DNA from: Diadema setosum
Lineage: Eukaryota > Echinodermata > Echinoidea > Diadematoida > Diadematidae
Direction: 5' to 3'
Length of the DNA stretch: 64,000 nt
Assembly: GCF_964275005.1 (NCBI RefSeq)
Contig: NC_092692.1
Coordinates: 10,025,643 to 10,089,642, forward strand
Made by a program: the position numbers and the translations under genes. Position 1 is the first letter of the stretch. Each line of letters starts with the position of its first letter. The notes under the pieces were generated by a model. That model searched no databases and had not been told where the DNA came from. It saw only the letters and a program-made list of their open reading frames with translations. Positions 46,760 through 59,941 of the stretch are shown in pieces.

Positions 46760-49700
46760 CACTGATCAAACCCTGGATTTAGTATCCATTTCTTAAAGAC
46801 GTTTTTCCCCTTAAAAACCCATACCTGCCAGCTATTCCCATTTATAAACCCACTGAGGACAATCTGATTTTGCTACCATGTATAACATACTTTCCCATGG
46901 ACACCTGCCTGATTATAGTTGGGACTAGTCTTCAACGGGTTAAAAGTAACACTCCTAGGAAAGAGGAAGTTTCATTCAACCCTGTATTTATACTTATGTC
47001 ACTACAAGCCAATAGTAATGAATGTAGGATATTTGAAAATTCCTCATTTTTGCTTGATTTTCTCCCAGTTATTCCTATTTCCTGAACCTTAGGATCGGCA
47101 GATATTTTCATTAAAGTATAATTTCTTGTCTTGAGAGGATAGTGGTATTGCATCTAGTAAGATTTTTGGCTCAAAGTGCCATTGACTCTACTAATTGATA
47201 GCATGTGCTGTACTCATCTCTGAAAATTTTCATTCACACTGAAAGTAACTTCCAGTATTTTGTGATTAAAACAGTTGCCTATGGCCTGGTAAACAATAGT
47301 ATATTGAACATCGTACAAAGAAGCAGATGTTGGATGCTGAAAGCCTTGTGCCTTGATACCGTTGTATGTCATTTCCCACCTCAGTGAGCCCATTTCTGTG
47401 ACATACTTCAGTGCATTGCAAAACTCATTTAATACATGTACAACTTCTGACCATGTTGTCTGGTGTTTGTCATGAACTGTCTTGATTTGTAAAATACAAT
47501 ATTTTATTTGATAAATCTATGAAAGAGTATCTACATACACTGTAGGGTCCTGACGAGCACATCAGGATTAAGTGTAAACACCTTTGAATGGAAGCAAAAC
47601 AGGCATATATATGTAGGTTGTCTGTAGATTTGTTCGTCTATTACATTAACTGATTGCATCTAAGTCATAATATCTGCTCAAGTAGATTTCAATCATATGG
47701 AAGTCGTAAATTACTGCCAGTGATTTCAGTCCAACTTCACCTGCATCAAACGGATTGGTCACGCCACAAATGTGGGAGGGTGATAGAAAAAAGAAGGATG
47801 CATCTGGCGTAAAACAAACATGAGCTTCCTGACCTATGACAAAATTATGTGTGATAATCTGCTTCCCTATGACAACATTACTTGGACTCAGTGGCCCCCC
47901 ACTCATCAATTGTCTCATGTATTACCCTCCATTATGGGTGTGGGTGTGAAAATCGTGACACACTATGGTTATGTCCACACCGACAAGTAGCCACCCCTCT
48001 TCCCATTCACGGATAAGTAAAGAGGAGACCCACCAGTGTTGGTCATTCGTTAGGGGGCATTAACACCTCCCCCATTCTGGCCGTCTGACTCAGAGCATCC
48101 ATGACAGTCGGCTATTGATGTTAATTGAGAGTATAGGATGTCTGTGTCTGTGGGCACGGTTGCTGTTTATTGATTTGTTATTGAGCTCCGTAATCACTTC
48201 TGTTGTTTGTGGCCGGCATGCTGCCTTAATAACTTTACAGAAGAAACCTTGTGTGTCTGTTGCTACCAGTAATCCATGAATCCCAAGCTGAAATTGGATC
48301 ATTAGGGGTTGAATTTCAGCAGGAAATCACCCCAAACCAGGTGGCTATATCATATCTCTCATAAAGACTCGAGTATGCTTCTTATTTCTGTTCTGTTGAA
48401 GCCACTGAGAGTAAGCCATGCTTAATCATGTATTTCATGCAAGAAAATATTACTGTAAAACGAATATCCGCGTGCATTTTAATTTCACAAATTTCGTGAG
48501 CACCAAGATTCGTGATATTAAAATGCACAAAAAATTTATATACATTGTATGCATTGAACGCCAGTGGCAGTTCGCAAAAATTTCATGCCACAAAAAAGAC
48601 CGTTGACTCCAATTCACGAAAATTTTGTGCTGCGAATATATCATGTTTGACATTGCCATCTGCATCTGATCAAGAGAGTTTGTTCACACAACAAATTTTA
48701 TCACACTTTCACAGTACATATTCAAAGAAATCTCATGAGGATGCAGTGAAATTTTGAGTTGTCCAAACTGGCATGTTGTCATCGGCATCCTGTCCCTTTA
48801 ATCTCTGCTAGAAATAAGCAGTGTTCTTTGGCAACCAAAAGAAGCGATGATCTGCTGTAGTTCCTCTTTAACAGACTCATAAATTTAAAGACACTGATAT
48901 GGTGGCTATTTTGTTTCTTTCTAGTTCTACAATAACATCAGCTGAATAGCCAAAAAAAAAAAAAGAAGTTATTTTTAGCAGTATTAAGTAGATTTTTAGT
49001 GAATATTTATTCATAGAAAGTGATACTTTTCTATCACGCTATCTTGTGTGATGTACATTATCTTCAATCCTTATATATGATATGTTTGCCATTTCCTCTC
49101 TTCCTCATCATTAAAAAGGTGGAGACTTCAAATGCACATTGGTTTGCACAAAACTTGCTAAATTCTTATGCAGCCACTTGAAATGGACAGATCATCCAAG
49201 GGTATAAAAACACTTGAATATGTGTGGTGCCACAGGCAAAGGTAAATCCAGCATGCCACCAGTTGACATTTATAGATGACATACATGTGTCAGAGTAATT
49301 TACCTCTGTCATCTCAAGTCATTCCTGTATCATGCCAGTCATATGACTCAAGAGAGCAGTCTAATTTTGGTAATTAACATTTGAACAGGTGATCTGCTGG
49401 GGATACCTGATTTCTCTCGCACACCTGGATTAGTGCTCATCACCGTCTTCCGAACATTATTTCTCCGCATCTGGTATCATTAACTAGGTGCGTCCTCCCC
49501 CCTCATTCTTCCCCCTGTGGACTCCACCCGATTGTGCATCATGTGTCAAGAAGAATATTGTCCATCTCATCCTCTGGAAGAGGATGCAGTGTGTCATGGT
49601 TTCTATCAGACTATGAGTATGATGCGGAGCGCATCAAACTTTGTCATTGCTACGTATTCAAGACCTCCACCCATTTTTCTTTCTTTTTTTTTATCTGTTG

Positions 49701-50871
49701 CTGACTAGATGTTACATAATACCTCCTGGGTGCTTTCCTGATGGTTGTTTGGGCCTGCTGATGTGGACCCTTCTCTTAGTCATGGATGCAGTGTACGATA
49801 CAGCACTTGATGTTAATTTGGTTATGGGATATTTGTGGGGGGGGGGTAGAGGGGGTCGGGGGGTAGGCAATTCTCATTTTACATGAGGGGCTTTTGTTTA
49901 TCACAATTGCCTTCAGCAAGTGTGAATGACAACATGTACTCTCATTCATGTACCAGATGAAATCTGAAAGGGGACGTCATGAGTAAGCAACTTTTGGTAG
50001 TCGGAGGAGGAGGAGACGTAGAATTGAGATAGCAAACTCTTCATTAGCCCGTTGAGGACGAGTCCCGAGTATACTCGGGCAAGTGTCTATGGGAAATGTG
50101 TGTTGCAGCAAAATCAGTTCATCCTCAACAGGTTAGTTGCTTGTCACAGTGACATTTAAGTCAGGCATGCAATCTGTTTTTCAAACTTATGACAATTGAC
50201 TCCGGTTTCAATGTATAATTCCAGACATTTTAAAAGAAAAAAAAAATTATGTTCAAACATTTTGCTTTATCAAAGGGATGGATTTGGGTAACATTTTCAG
50301 AGCAACCTAGTTTGTTTTGAAAACAGCAAATGACAATATGTACTGAACCCCAAAATGTCTACAATGTGGTAGAGGAGCTCACATTACTAATGACGATGAT
50401 GCAGGCAAGACCACATTGGTTTGATTTCAGTGAGTATGGCACTCATCCAAGTGAGTTTCCTAATCAGGGACATCGAGGTTAATGAGTTTGTGGATAAGGG
50501 TAAACTTCATGGCCACATTCTGATTCTCTCATTTGTTAGCCTCCTGCCGGGATGAGCAACATTATTGGAGTATGCCAGTTAGTGCCAAATTTTCTCACAG
50601 ATTTTGTTATTTTTTTTTTTTGGTGGATACAAAGTCAAGATTGCATTCCTGTAGAGTCTACACAAAGAGCAAACCGTAAAGGATATGTAGCTATCTGAGA
50701 TTGAGCATGTGATGGTATTTGATTTGATTTGATAATGGTTTATTGAAACAAACGTGCAAATTAGTAGCCCGAAGGCTAAATTATAACGCATCACATTGAA
50801 AAACATATCAATTATATCAAACAACATACATTGTATGGGCATTTCAACAATGACAAATACCAATAACATTT
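46760..50871. other. Noncoding region, no gene seen
   Basis: Mostly apparently single-copy DNA. The part at about 48450-48640 repeats TTTCGTGA/TCACGAA-type motifs and is probably an old repeat. A CAGGTG/CACCTG-containing stretch lies at about 49380-49440. One tiny TTAG-flanked element is at 50044. Confidence 0.4.
50044..50136. mobile_element. 93-bp TTAG/TTAA-type miniature element
   Basis: The left TTAGCCCGTTGAGGACGAG and the reverse of the right end, CCTGTTGAGGATGAA, pair. TTAG lies at both borders as a direct 4-bp repeat. CCCGAGTATACTCGGG inside is a perfect palindrome. Confidence 0.55.
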
Positions 50872-51426
50872 AAGTTCACCTTCATTAACATAAGGATTGA
50901 GAGAATGTAGCAATATTAGTAGAACACATCATTGAAAGTTTGAGGAAAATCGGACAATCCGTTCAAAAGTTATGAATTTTTGAAGTTTTTGTGCAGTCAC
51001 CGCTGGATGAGAAGACTACTGCAGTGTGTGATGTCACATGTGTACAACAATATAAGGAAAATATATAGAGAATTTCACAAAATTTCATCATTTGAAAAAA
51101 GTACACATTCCCTTGACTCTTTACTGACATATGTTATGGGTAATATCATTCCCATTGCCTTTAGAAAGAGGTAAGTCAAGTGCTCTTTTATTATGCGAAA
51201 AAAGTGAAAATATGTTGAATTTTCTTTACATTTTCTTTATACTGTTGTACTCATATGACATCACAAGCCTTAGTAGTCTCCTCATCCAGCGGTTCCAACA
51301 CAAAAATTTTAAAAATTCATATCTTTTGCATCGATTGTCCAATTTTCCTCAAACTTTCACTGATGTGTTTTACTACTTGTAATATTGCTGTATTCTCTCA
51401 ATCCTTATGTTTATGAAGGTGAACTT
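50872..51426. mobile_element. Foldback MITE, family 1, copy 3
   Basis: AAGTTCACCTTCATTAACA at the left, TTTATGAAGGTGAACTT at the right, with paired inner arms. Carries an open frame at 51131-51382 (+) related to those in copies 2 and 4. Confidence 0.85.
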
Positions 51427-51960
51427 GTCATTTAACATAACATATATACAGCATCATATCAAAATGATTAACAGTTCACACCAATTATTGTTATGCAAAA
51501 TATGTTACTTTAAAATGATAACCGTAGTTATCAACGTACACGTACGCACGCACACGTAGACACACATATACATTATACACATGCACATCACATCCACATG
51601 TCTACAGATAAATCCATATATACTCATCTCAAGCAGCCATTCAACTCTTGTATACACAGTCAAACAAAAAAAAAAGTATGTGATACAAATCTGAACTTTA
51701 TTATCTTTATCTAGTATTCTCATGATGTGCTCTAGGCCGCCCTATCTAAAGAAGTTGAAAGCTGTCTGTTAGTCAAATGTGTGCAAGATGTGCCAGTTTT
51801 GTTTTATTCTAAATATTTGTTTGTCCACATTCCTTTGTTCATGGTCTTTTCATTGCATTCTCAGAATCTCTAGCCATACATTGTATTTCCTGTACCGGGT
51901 ATTTAGTTCAGGCAAACTTCTTGGCATACAGTGAACAGGTCCATGGGTGGATTGAAAAAT

Positions 51961-52051
51961 AGAAGGAAGGAAAAAAAGGAAGGAAGGAAAAAAAGGAAGG
52001 AAGGAAAAAAAGGAAGGGAGGAAAAAAGGAAGTAAGGAAGGAATGAAAGAT
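51961..52051. repeat. (GGAA)n-rich purine tract
   Basis: Repeats of AAGGAAGGAAAAAAAGG type with little interruption. All purine on the plus strand. Confidence 0.9.
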
Positions 52052-53164
52052 GAGGGAGAAAAAGCTTCTGTCATTCAAACTATCACTGGGCCTGTAAACC
52101 AGGCTTACTTTAAAAGAATTTCATTCAGAGCTATGCATATAAACTACTGCTCTGCTTCCGGTGCTAAAAGTTTTTACACACTCGATACGAAACCAATTGA
52201 CTTGATATTTTCACTTTCAGCAGCTCCGTCAATGTGAAAGTGCACATATTCTCAATGTCATGATAAAGGCTTTAACGACTCACGTCTGAAGAGATCTTTC
52301 CACCCTACTTCATATCTCTGAAGGAGAGAAGGCTGAGGGACATTTAAAACTTAGGCAAGTGAAAGTCTTCTCTGTGAAAGTCTTTGCTGTCTGGGACTGC
52401 CGTGATTCAAATTTAAGGGCGAGATTTACTGGAAATAAGGTTTGTAATGTCATTTCCCTATTTCTCACTACCCAGTCTGGAATGCAAATTCAGTTGAGCG
52501 AGTCCCTATAGCATTATAGTAGTTGTTGATGTTTGTACTTTGTCACAAATGTTATATTGCTTTAAATGTACATTTACAACGTGTAGGATAGGCTGTACAA
52601 GAAATGAGTGCCAAATTATCTTTGCTATGTTTTGTCTTCTCTCCCTCGCTCTCTCTCTCTTTCTCTCTCTCTCTATCTGACAGCATCATGGGTCATTGCA
52701 CTTTGATACCCTTTTGTGTCAATCATCCAGTCTTGTGTCGTGTTTTTGTTTTTGTTTTTTTTATTACAGATATCCTTAATTACAATTATATATCAATCCA
52801 AAGGATTAACATTTCATCACTCTGCTATAATTGGGTTTTTTATGCCAATCAGCAATCAAAGTACACTTATTGTAGGTACAAACATTTGCATGGTATTCTC
52901 CATATTGTGATTCACAAGAGTCTGTGGAGTGTACATTTTGTTGTCATGGATTCTGGGCAGTGTTTCAGCAGCTGGTTTGGAATATATCGCATCCAGGGTT
53001 GAGTATGTACATGCTGACACCCCTTGAGCTCTGTTGGAAATTACACCAATAGGGCGTAAACCAAATACTGCACTACACCACCTTATTCAATTAGCTGTAC
53101 CGTACACTACAACTGTAAGGTGCTGTCATTGCTATACAAATGATGCACAGGATAGAGTGTGTTA

Positions 53165-53275
53165 GTGAAGGTGCGGCGCGCTCGAGAGTATTGACAATGG
53201 TGCGACATGCACGAGGCGCAGCCGAGTGCATGTTTGCAACCGTTGTCAATACTTGAGAGTGCGCTGCACCTTCAC
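53165..53275. repeat. GC-rich hairpin, about 45-bp arms
   Basis: GTGAAGGTGCGGCGCGCTC, then GAGTATTGACAATGG, is matched inverted by CCGTTGTCAATACTTGAG and GCGCTGCACCTTCAC. The loop contains CATGCACGAGGCGCAGCC. Flanking AATGATGCACAGGAT/ATCCTGTGCATCATT also pairs, so the hairpin is nested in a wider one. Confidence 0.8.
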
Positions 53276-53654
53276 TTACGCCACGAAATAATCCTGTGCA
53301 TCATTGTTTTATAAAATGGGTCGAAAACTAACAGCATTATTCACGTACCTTTGTGGATCAATACCAGTCAGCTACATGTAGCACTCGCTCAAAAGTCAAG
53401 ATGTCCGAAGATGTTCGTCCCAAACATTTACGCACGTCGCACTCGGAAATCCCGCACATAAGTACTGTACGTACGTATAAGAGTATACGTACGCCACGTG
53501 TTATGCACAAGAAAGGCCGCCGGCTGTTGTGGCAGCCCGCGGCCCGAACTAGAAGTTGTTTACAGGATTGACAGCGCGTATAGTAGCGCATGACGCACTT
53601 GCAACAACTGATTGAGTGCGCACTGCTAGTGTAAACATTGTGATGTACGTCAGG

Positions 53655-53691
53655 CCAGGGAGGTGGAAGAGAGACTCTTCCACCTCCCTGG
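53655..53691. repeat. Perfect 17-bp-arm hairpin
   Basis: CCAGGGAGGTGGAAGAG, a 3-base loop AGA, then its exact inverse. It lies at the right side of the same GC-rich block. Confidence 0.9.
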
Positions 53692-55493
53692 TCAGGCCGT
53701 GCATTTACTAAGAAATTAATGCACGCACACGTGACTCATTTCAGCGCTTCCAATTGGCTACATTCTTGAACCCATTTTATAATGTGTTTTATCTTCTTCT
53801 TCTCTCTACACTGCACTTTGCTGTAGTATAGCTCACACAGGTACAGAGTCATGAATACATTGTCATCATTCTCTCTCTTTTTATTTATTTATTTTTTTGT
53901 TTGTTCACAGTACAAACTTGTAGGTCATGACAGTTTAGGGAAGTCTCTGAGTTTATTAAATGTATTGTCATTGTTGCCATGGGGATAGCTACTCTGTGTT
54001 TAGCTTTGTAAGAACAGGAGATCCTGAATCCTGAAAAGTTTTCATTGCATGCTTGATTCTGAATGCCAAATATGTCCAAGTGGTTTTGCTATAAAACGCA
54101 GTTGCTTTTGTGAACTTGGATAGCCCATATTTACTCTTATATTTACGCCTACGTACCGTGGGGGGGGGGGGGGGGATGAACTGTGCATGAACAACTCACA
54201 AATGCACACTTTGCATTTCTAGTATAAGTGAGGTAAGCCTCTTGACAACTTAGCCATGACCAATTTTGAGTGCAATATGAGATTACATAAAATGTATTTA
54301 GAAGGATCATGTTGTGAAATTTGTGGAAAGATTTTTTTCTTTTTCTTTTTTGTTTGTCTGAAAATTAAGTATTTAGTGTAGCTCAAGGAATTACAAAGCC
54401 ACTCTATGAATGTACAAAAATCTAATAGAACAGTATGAATCTCATTTGTGGCTGAGTTATGTGAAATATATCTGAGGTTTTTCTTTATAATTGCTTTTAT
54501 GACTTTCTCAGTTCGTTGCGTGAAACATTCTGCAAGAAGGGACCTTGAGAGAAAGTTCTTGACTCAGCTTTCTTTGTTTGATAGTGGGGTTGGTTAAATT
54601 TTTGGAGATTTTATGTGATGTGGGAGTAAATGCTACTGTGTAGATGAAAACATACATTCTATAGTTGTTACAATTTTTTTTTTTTTTTTTGATAAAAGAG
54701 ACATGTGATGCACCATGTTACATATAAAAATCATATCGGGAAAGAAACTATATCTTGAATTCATATCTTCAGTTAATGTGAGTATATCAGGAAATTTGTC
54801 ATTTTATGAAGAATAATATATTTAAAAAATTATCATAATTACCCATATTACCCACGTGATATGAAACAGTCATTTTATCATTGTAATCATGAAATATGAA
54901 CATCACAAAGTACTCGGTATTTAACATTGATTTATTTGCCTGCAGCCATTTGTCTAATTCTTTCTAATATCTGAAGTTAATCTTGTGACTGATATCACCG
55001 CCTTTTTTGAAAATGTGAAATCTGAAAACTTTTTTTTCATTCCATGTCCAATTTCTACAGCAGCTTCTGAAGTCCTGTTGGTGAGATCAAGGAGTTAGAA
55101 CTCCTTGGTTAGATGTAAGTTTATTTGAGTCTACTTTAAGATGAAGTGGCTTTCGACTCTATATTCCCCAAAGAGGATGATGCCAGCTGTATAAGCCCTC
55201 AAGGTGGGACTGGTTTGCTGCAGTCCACTCTCTTCCTGGGTGTGGGGGCAGCTATGGAGTGTGGAGTAACTGGATAGTGTCCTGGACCTTGGACCCATTT
55301 CCTTCCAGTGCTTTCACCCTTGGCTTGGGTTACACACTCTATCTGCCCCCTTCCCAGTCAAGCCCTTCGCTGGCTGATAATGATGATGATGATAGCACAA
55401 GTGTAAACGCCCCCTTGTAGTAGAGGAGTGTATGACCAGGCTAAAGATGTAGGCTTTTCAGGCAAATTCAGCATTTTCCATCATGTCTATTGT

Positions 55494-55580
55494 GTGTATG
55501 TGTCTGTGTCTGTGTGTGTGTGGGTGTGGGTGTGGGTGTGTGTGTGTGCATGTGTGCGTGTGTGTGTTTGTGTTTGTGTA
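55494..55580. repeat. (GT)n-rich tract
   Basis: Interrupted GT/GGTGTG repeats. Confidence 0.85.
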
Positions 55581-56166
55581 TTTATGTGATGATTTCATAC
55601 TCGGACTAGTTCAACCTCTCCTCTATAATTTCTAGGTGTGGTTGAAGGAGGAGACCATTTAACTGATGTTGCTCGAGGGATGGGCTCACCCCAATTTTCC
55701 AGTAAGCCGTACCCTTGTCATCTTGATTACTTCTACTAATGCTGCCATATGAAGCAGTGAACACACAGGGGGGCAGTTTCATCTGTGTGGTTTTTGGAAT
55801 AGACTTGTAAAGTGCCAAGTGTTTTAATAGGAAAGTTGCCAGAAACGCTGATAACTGGGATGAAATGAGAGTACCTTGTCAGGAATGGAAACGTCAAGTT
55901 CTCAGGTTGAGAGATTGCATACGACTTTATTAAAGAAGGAATCTTTCACATTTTACCCTGAGGCAGTCATGTTTGGTAGTTGTAGAAGTCCATGGTGATG
56001 ATAGGTACAGTGTAGGTGACACAGAGGTAATATTTTCCCAACTCAGGCCACACATGGAGGGGAGGGGGGGGGGGGTGTAATGCCTGGTTTCTACTCCTTT
56101 GAAGTTAGCTAACTTTGATGATCTAGGGGAGCCATATGGCCCCTTGCTTTTGGTGAGTGTAGCTGT

Positions 56167-56743
56167 AAGGACAAGTTCACCTTCATAAACATAATGATTG
56201 AGAGAATGTAGCAATATTAGTAGAACACATCATCAAAAGTTTGAGGAAAATCGGACTATCCGTTCAAAAGTTATGAATTTTTGAAGTTTTTGTGCAGTAA
56301 CCGCTGGATGAGAAGACTACTGCGGTGTATGAATAACTTAGATGTCACATGCGTACAACAATATAAGGAAAATATAAAGAGAATTTCACAAAATTTTATC
56401 TTTTGAAAAAAGTACACATTCCCTTGACTCGTTACCGACATTGATTATGTTATGGGTAATATTATTCCCCCTGCCTTTAGAAAGAGGCAAGTCAAGTGCT
56501 CTTTTATTATCCCAAAAAAGTGAAAATATGTTGAATTTTCTTCACATTTTCTTTATACTGTTGTATGCATATGACATCACAAGCTGTGGTAGTCTCCTCA
56601 TCCAGCGGTTCCAACACAAAAAAATTTACAAATTCATAACTTTTGCATCGATTGTCCAATTTTCCTCAAACTTTCACTGATGTGTTGTACTAATATTGCT
56701 GCATTCTCTCAATCCTTATGTTTATGAAGGTGAACTTGTCCTT
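56167..56743. mobile_element. Foldback MITE, family 1, copy 4
   Basis: AAGGACAAGTTCACCTTCAT at the left and GAAGGTGAACTTGTCCTTT at the right, with paired inner arms. It shows the longest clear terminal repeat of the family. Carries a frame at 56441-56680 (+) related to those in copies 2 and 3. Confidence 0.88.
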
Positions 56744-59434
56744 TGATGATACCCCCTTTCAAATAGTGATGATAGATAGGCAACACAGAGGCAACATTTT
56801 CCCCGCTCAGAGATGGGGGGGAAGGGGGGCACAAATGTGCTGATTTGAACAAACTGTGTTTGCAAGGCAGACTTCTAGAGGTTTGTGGTGGCACCTGTGC
56901 CCCCCCCCCCCCCCCCCCGGGAAGTATTGTCATAGGTAGTGGGCCCATGCCAACACAATTGACATGCCTCATGGTTACTAAATTCTTGTAAATGAACATA
57001 GCAACAACTGTAATGCATGCAAACTAGAACGCGTTCATAGGCCTTTTTTTTTTTTTTGTGCATCTACACTTACATTTTTGTGGTAATACTGGAAGAGATT
57101 AAAACGAGCTATAGTTCATGAATTTGAACCAAGTGTGCTCTACAGTATATACTTTGTTCCTGTATCAAGCAAACTACAGGCAAGTGTCCTACTTTAATAC
57201 ATTAGGAACAACTGCTATGAAATGTGGTGTCAAGGTTGAATAATCACCATTTGTAAACTAGTCTATTTAATGGCTTGCTTCTTGGAAGATTTTATTAGAT
57301 TTCTTGGGGAAAGGGAAAGTCTATAATACAAATGTGGAGTTGAATATATATTAGCACACTGGCCCATTGTTAAGTAGTACTTACAGTGTATGTAGGTAAC
57401 TCTGTTTTAGAGATTAGAATGAATGGATCGATGAGTTCTTATTACATTTGTATCTGCTGACATGTGATTGGTTTCTATCGGTAATTTACCATGACGAAAA
57501 TGGAACAGAGAGTTATCATATTTGCTGATTTTTTTTTTTAATGCCTGCTGCATGCTAGCAGAAACGTATAACTTGAGTCTCACTGCAATTGTGAGGATGC
57601 AAAGGTGGGAATATATGGGGCAGAATTCCGTCATTCTTCATGTCCTTGAGTTCGAATCGTCATTGAATTGTCACTTGAGAGTGAGAGGTGTTCTCTAGAG
57701 GATATCGTAAACGCATTGAAGTCACTCCCGACAAAAACTCGGAATGAGAAAAAGGTGTTAAAACACAGAGAGAAACAAGTCCGAAGTGGGGGGGGTTGAG
57801 TCGCTGATGGCCAGATAATATTCTGTGACCGGATACTTCCTGATCAGACTCCCCAGTCCCGAAATTGGTTCGAGCATCTCTTTGCGCCGCACTTGGTGAG
57901 CGGCCGTCAAGTCGCGGTCGAGCTAGCGGATTCTCTCTCTGCTCGTCTGATGCAGGGGGGAGATGATAACGTTTTGCCTCGTCTGTCGAAGGTGGCGGGA
58001 ATCCCTATCTCGCGACCAAATCCCAGAGAGACTTAAGGTAGAACTTGAATGCACGTTCCCCCCTCACTCTCACTCTTTCTCTATTGAACGAGTGAGGGTC
58101 AGGATATCCCTCTGCCTCATCAAATTACAGGAGATGTCATCATTGATTTTTTTTTTCTTCTTTCCCCCGATGGCATTTGGGTTCAGTCTCCTTACTTGTA
58201 GGTCCCAAGGGGATTTTAAATGGCCCGAAATGTAATGGTGTCCATCAATGCTCTTCACAAATTCAAACTTTTCTCTCCTCTCCGCACATCTACTGAAAAC
58301 TTCTCTGTCGTGTCAGATTTATGACTGATTTTCCTCTTCTCTTTTATCGTGCAAAGGGAATCGACTCCCAAGATGGGCCGACAGAGGTGATGTTAATTAA
58401 GAAAGAACACTGCCCTCAAGCGTGTGTGACATGCCCCTCATCTCAGATGCAGTGTCACTTCGCAGATGTGTAATAAGTTGGGATGCGGTGTACCCTGTGA
58501 GATGGTGCAGAGATAAACTGCAGCAGATGTCCAAAGAACATAATCGGGAAATTGATATATGACCAATAGGAAGAGGTGTACAAGTGCTAAGAAATTTCCC
58601 CTCATGTGTGTGCGCGTGTGTGTGTTTCTGTGTGTGTTTATGTGTGTTTTCCATTTTTTGATTGCGGATGTTGTAATTTAAATGGTGGAATAGCCATGTC
58701 CCTCATTACCTACTGGATGTTAGCCTCACTCAGTTGACTTCCTCTGGATGGAAAAATCCATTGAGAACTCTTTATGTTTCTGCTGACTGCAGCTCTGCAA
58801 ATCTCTGGAGTTGGAAGGGATTAGCGGGTGACAGGGTGTGTTAGCCGTGACATTGCGAGATGGTGGTGCAGAACCGAGAAAAAGTTCTCTCTCTCACTTC
58901 TTTCGTGTCGTTCCTGACTTTGTGAAGCCCTTTTGGAATAAGTGACATGCCATTTTTGTAACTTGATCCAATATCCTGTTTATAATGGTGGACGATATCT
59001 TGGCGAGATTCTTGATCCGTGATTGAGAGCCGATGCTCACGAGGGCTTTAGCATAATTCAAATTGCGTGCAGTTAATCATCTCTTAATAAATTTTGCAAT
59101 GAAATCATTAATCATTTACGACTTGATCTTCATCAATAGAATGAGGATTGTTACACTTTTAGCGATGTATACACTTGAGTTTAAAGCCCAAGTGTAGCTT
59201 TCAGAGATCAGCGGAATGTGAAGTGAATTGTAAGAGTTTGGATTTTTGTGCACTCAAAGGAAAGAAGATATGTCAGAAGTGCTTAAATAAATTTTAGTCC
59301 AGGAAATCTTGGCATTTTGATTGTAATGTATGATGCATTCATGTTTTTTTTTTTTTTTTTTTTTAATGATGTGTATGAATATATGTAAACATTCGCTTTC
59401 ATCTTTTTTCCCACTGTTTCTTGAAGAAGTGCCT

Positions 59435-59941
59435 TTAACTCTTTATATGCCATGGTGGAAACCCCTGTGTGCCACATTATTCTGAGACACCAACATATTC
59501 ATGCTTTGAGAAAACATTATGTTTTTCAAATCTATGCAACTTATATGAATTTCGGTAAAAGTTGGGCATGTAGTGAGCGAAAGTTGTAGAGAAAATGCCA
59601 AGCTTTGCTTTGATGTAGATTGTATGGCAAATCTATGGGTCTTTTTCTTTCAAATGACCAGTAGCTACTTACGGTAAAGGCATGACTTTTGCACACAAAA
59701 CAGTTACAGAAACTTGTAATTTACATGCAAATCGAGTAGGGACCACTGCTTGCTAGTCAATCACCACGTAAAATGCAAGTTATACATGAGAGGAACAGAA
59801 TGCGAGAAACGCTTTCATTGTACTGTGGCATTTGGCGATTTATCGATCGGTTTGGGCAGGTTTGTGCATTTGAGCAGAATATGGGAAGTTGGCTTGTCGT
59901 CGACTGAGTTGGGTGTGCGAACGTGGCACATGAAGAGTTAA
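59435..59941. mobile_element. TTAA-flanked element, 507 bp
   Basis: The left end TTAACTCTTTATATGCCATG and the reverse of the right end TTAACTCTTCATGTGCCACG form a 20-bp terminal repeat that includes TTAA. No transposase frame; the largest frame inside (59750-59941) is unrecognised. Confidence 0.65.

Larger units (their letters stand above)
51427..56166. other. Noncoding region, no gene seen
   Basis: Contains a GGAA-rich tract (51961-52051), GC-rich hairpins (53165-53275, 53655-53691), a G run near 54165 and a GT tract (55494-55580). No exon recognisable. Confidence 0.4.

Noticed and set aside
53353..53571. 72-codon basic protein
   Set aside because: It lies wholly inside the GC-rich hairpin block and overlaps an antisense frame. 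No family similarity.
57963..58235. 90-codon plus-strand frame beginning MITFCLVCRRW
   Set aside because: Contains a phenylalanine run from a T tract and no recognisable domain; no exon boundary evidence.
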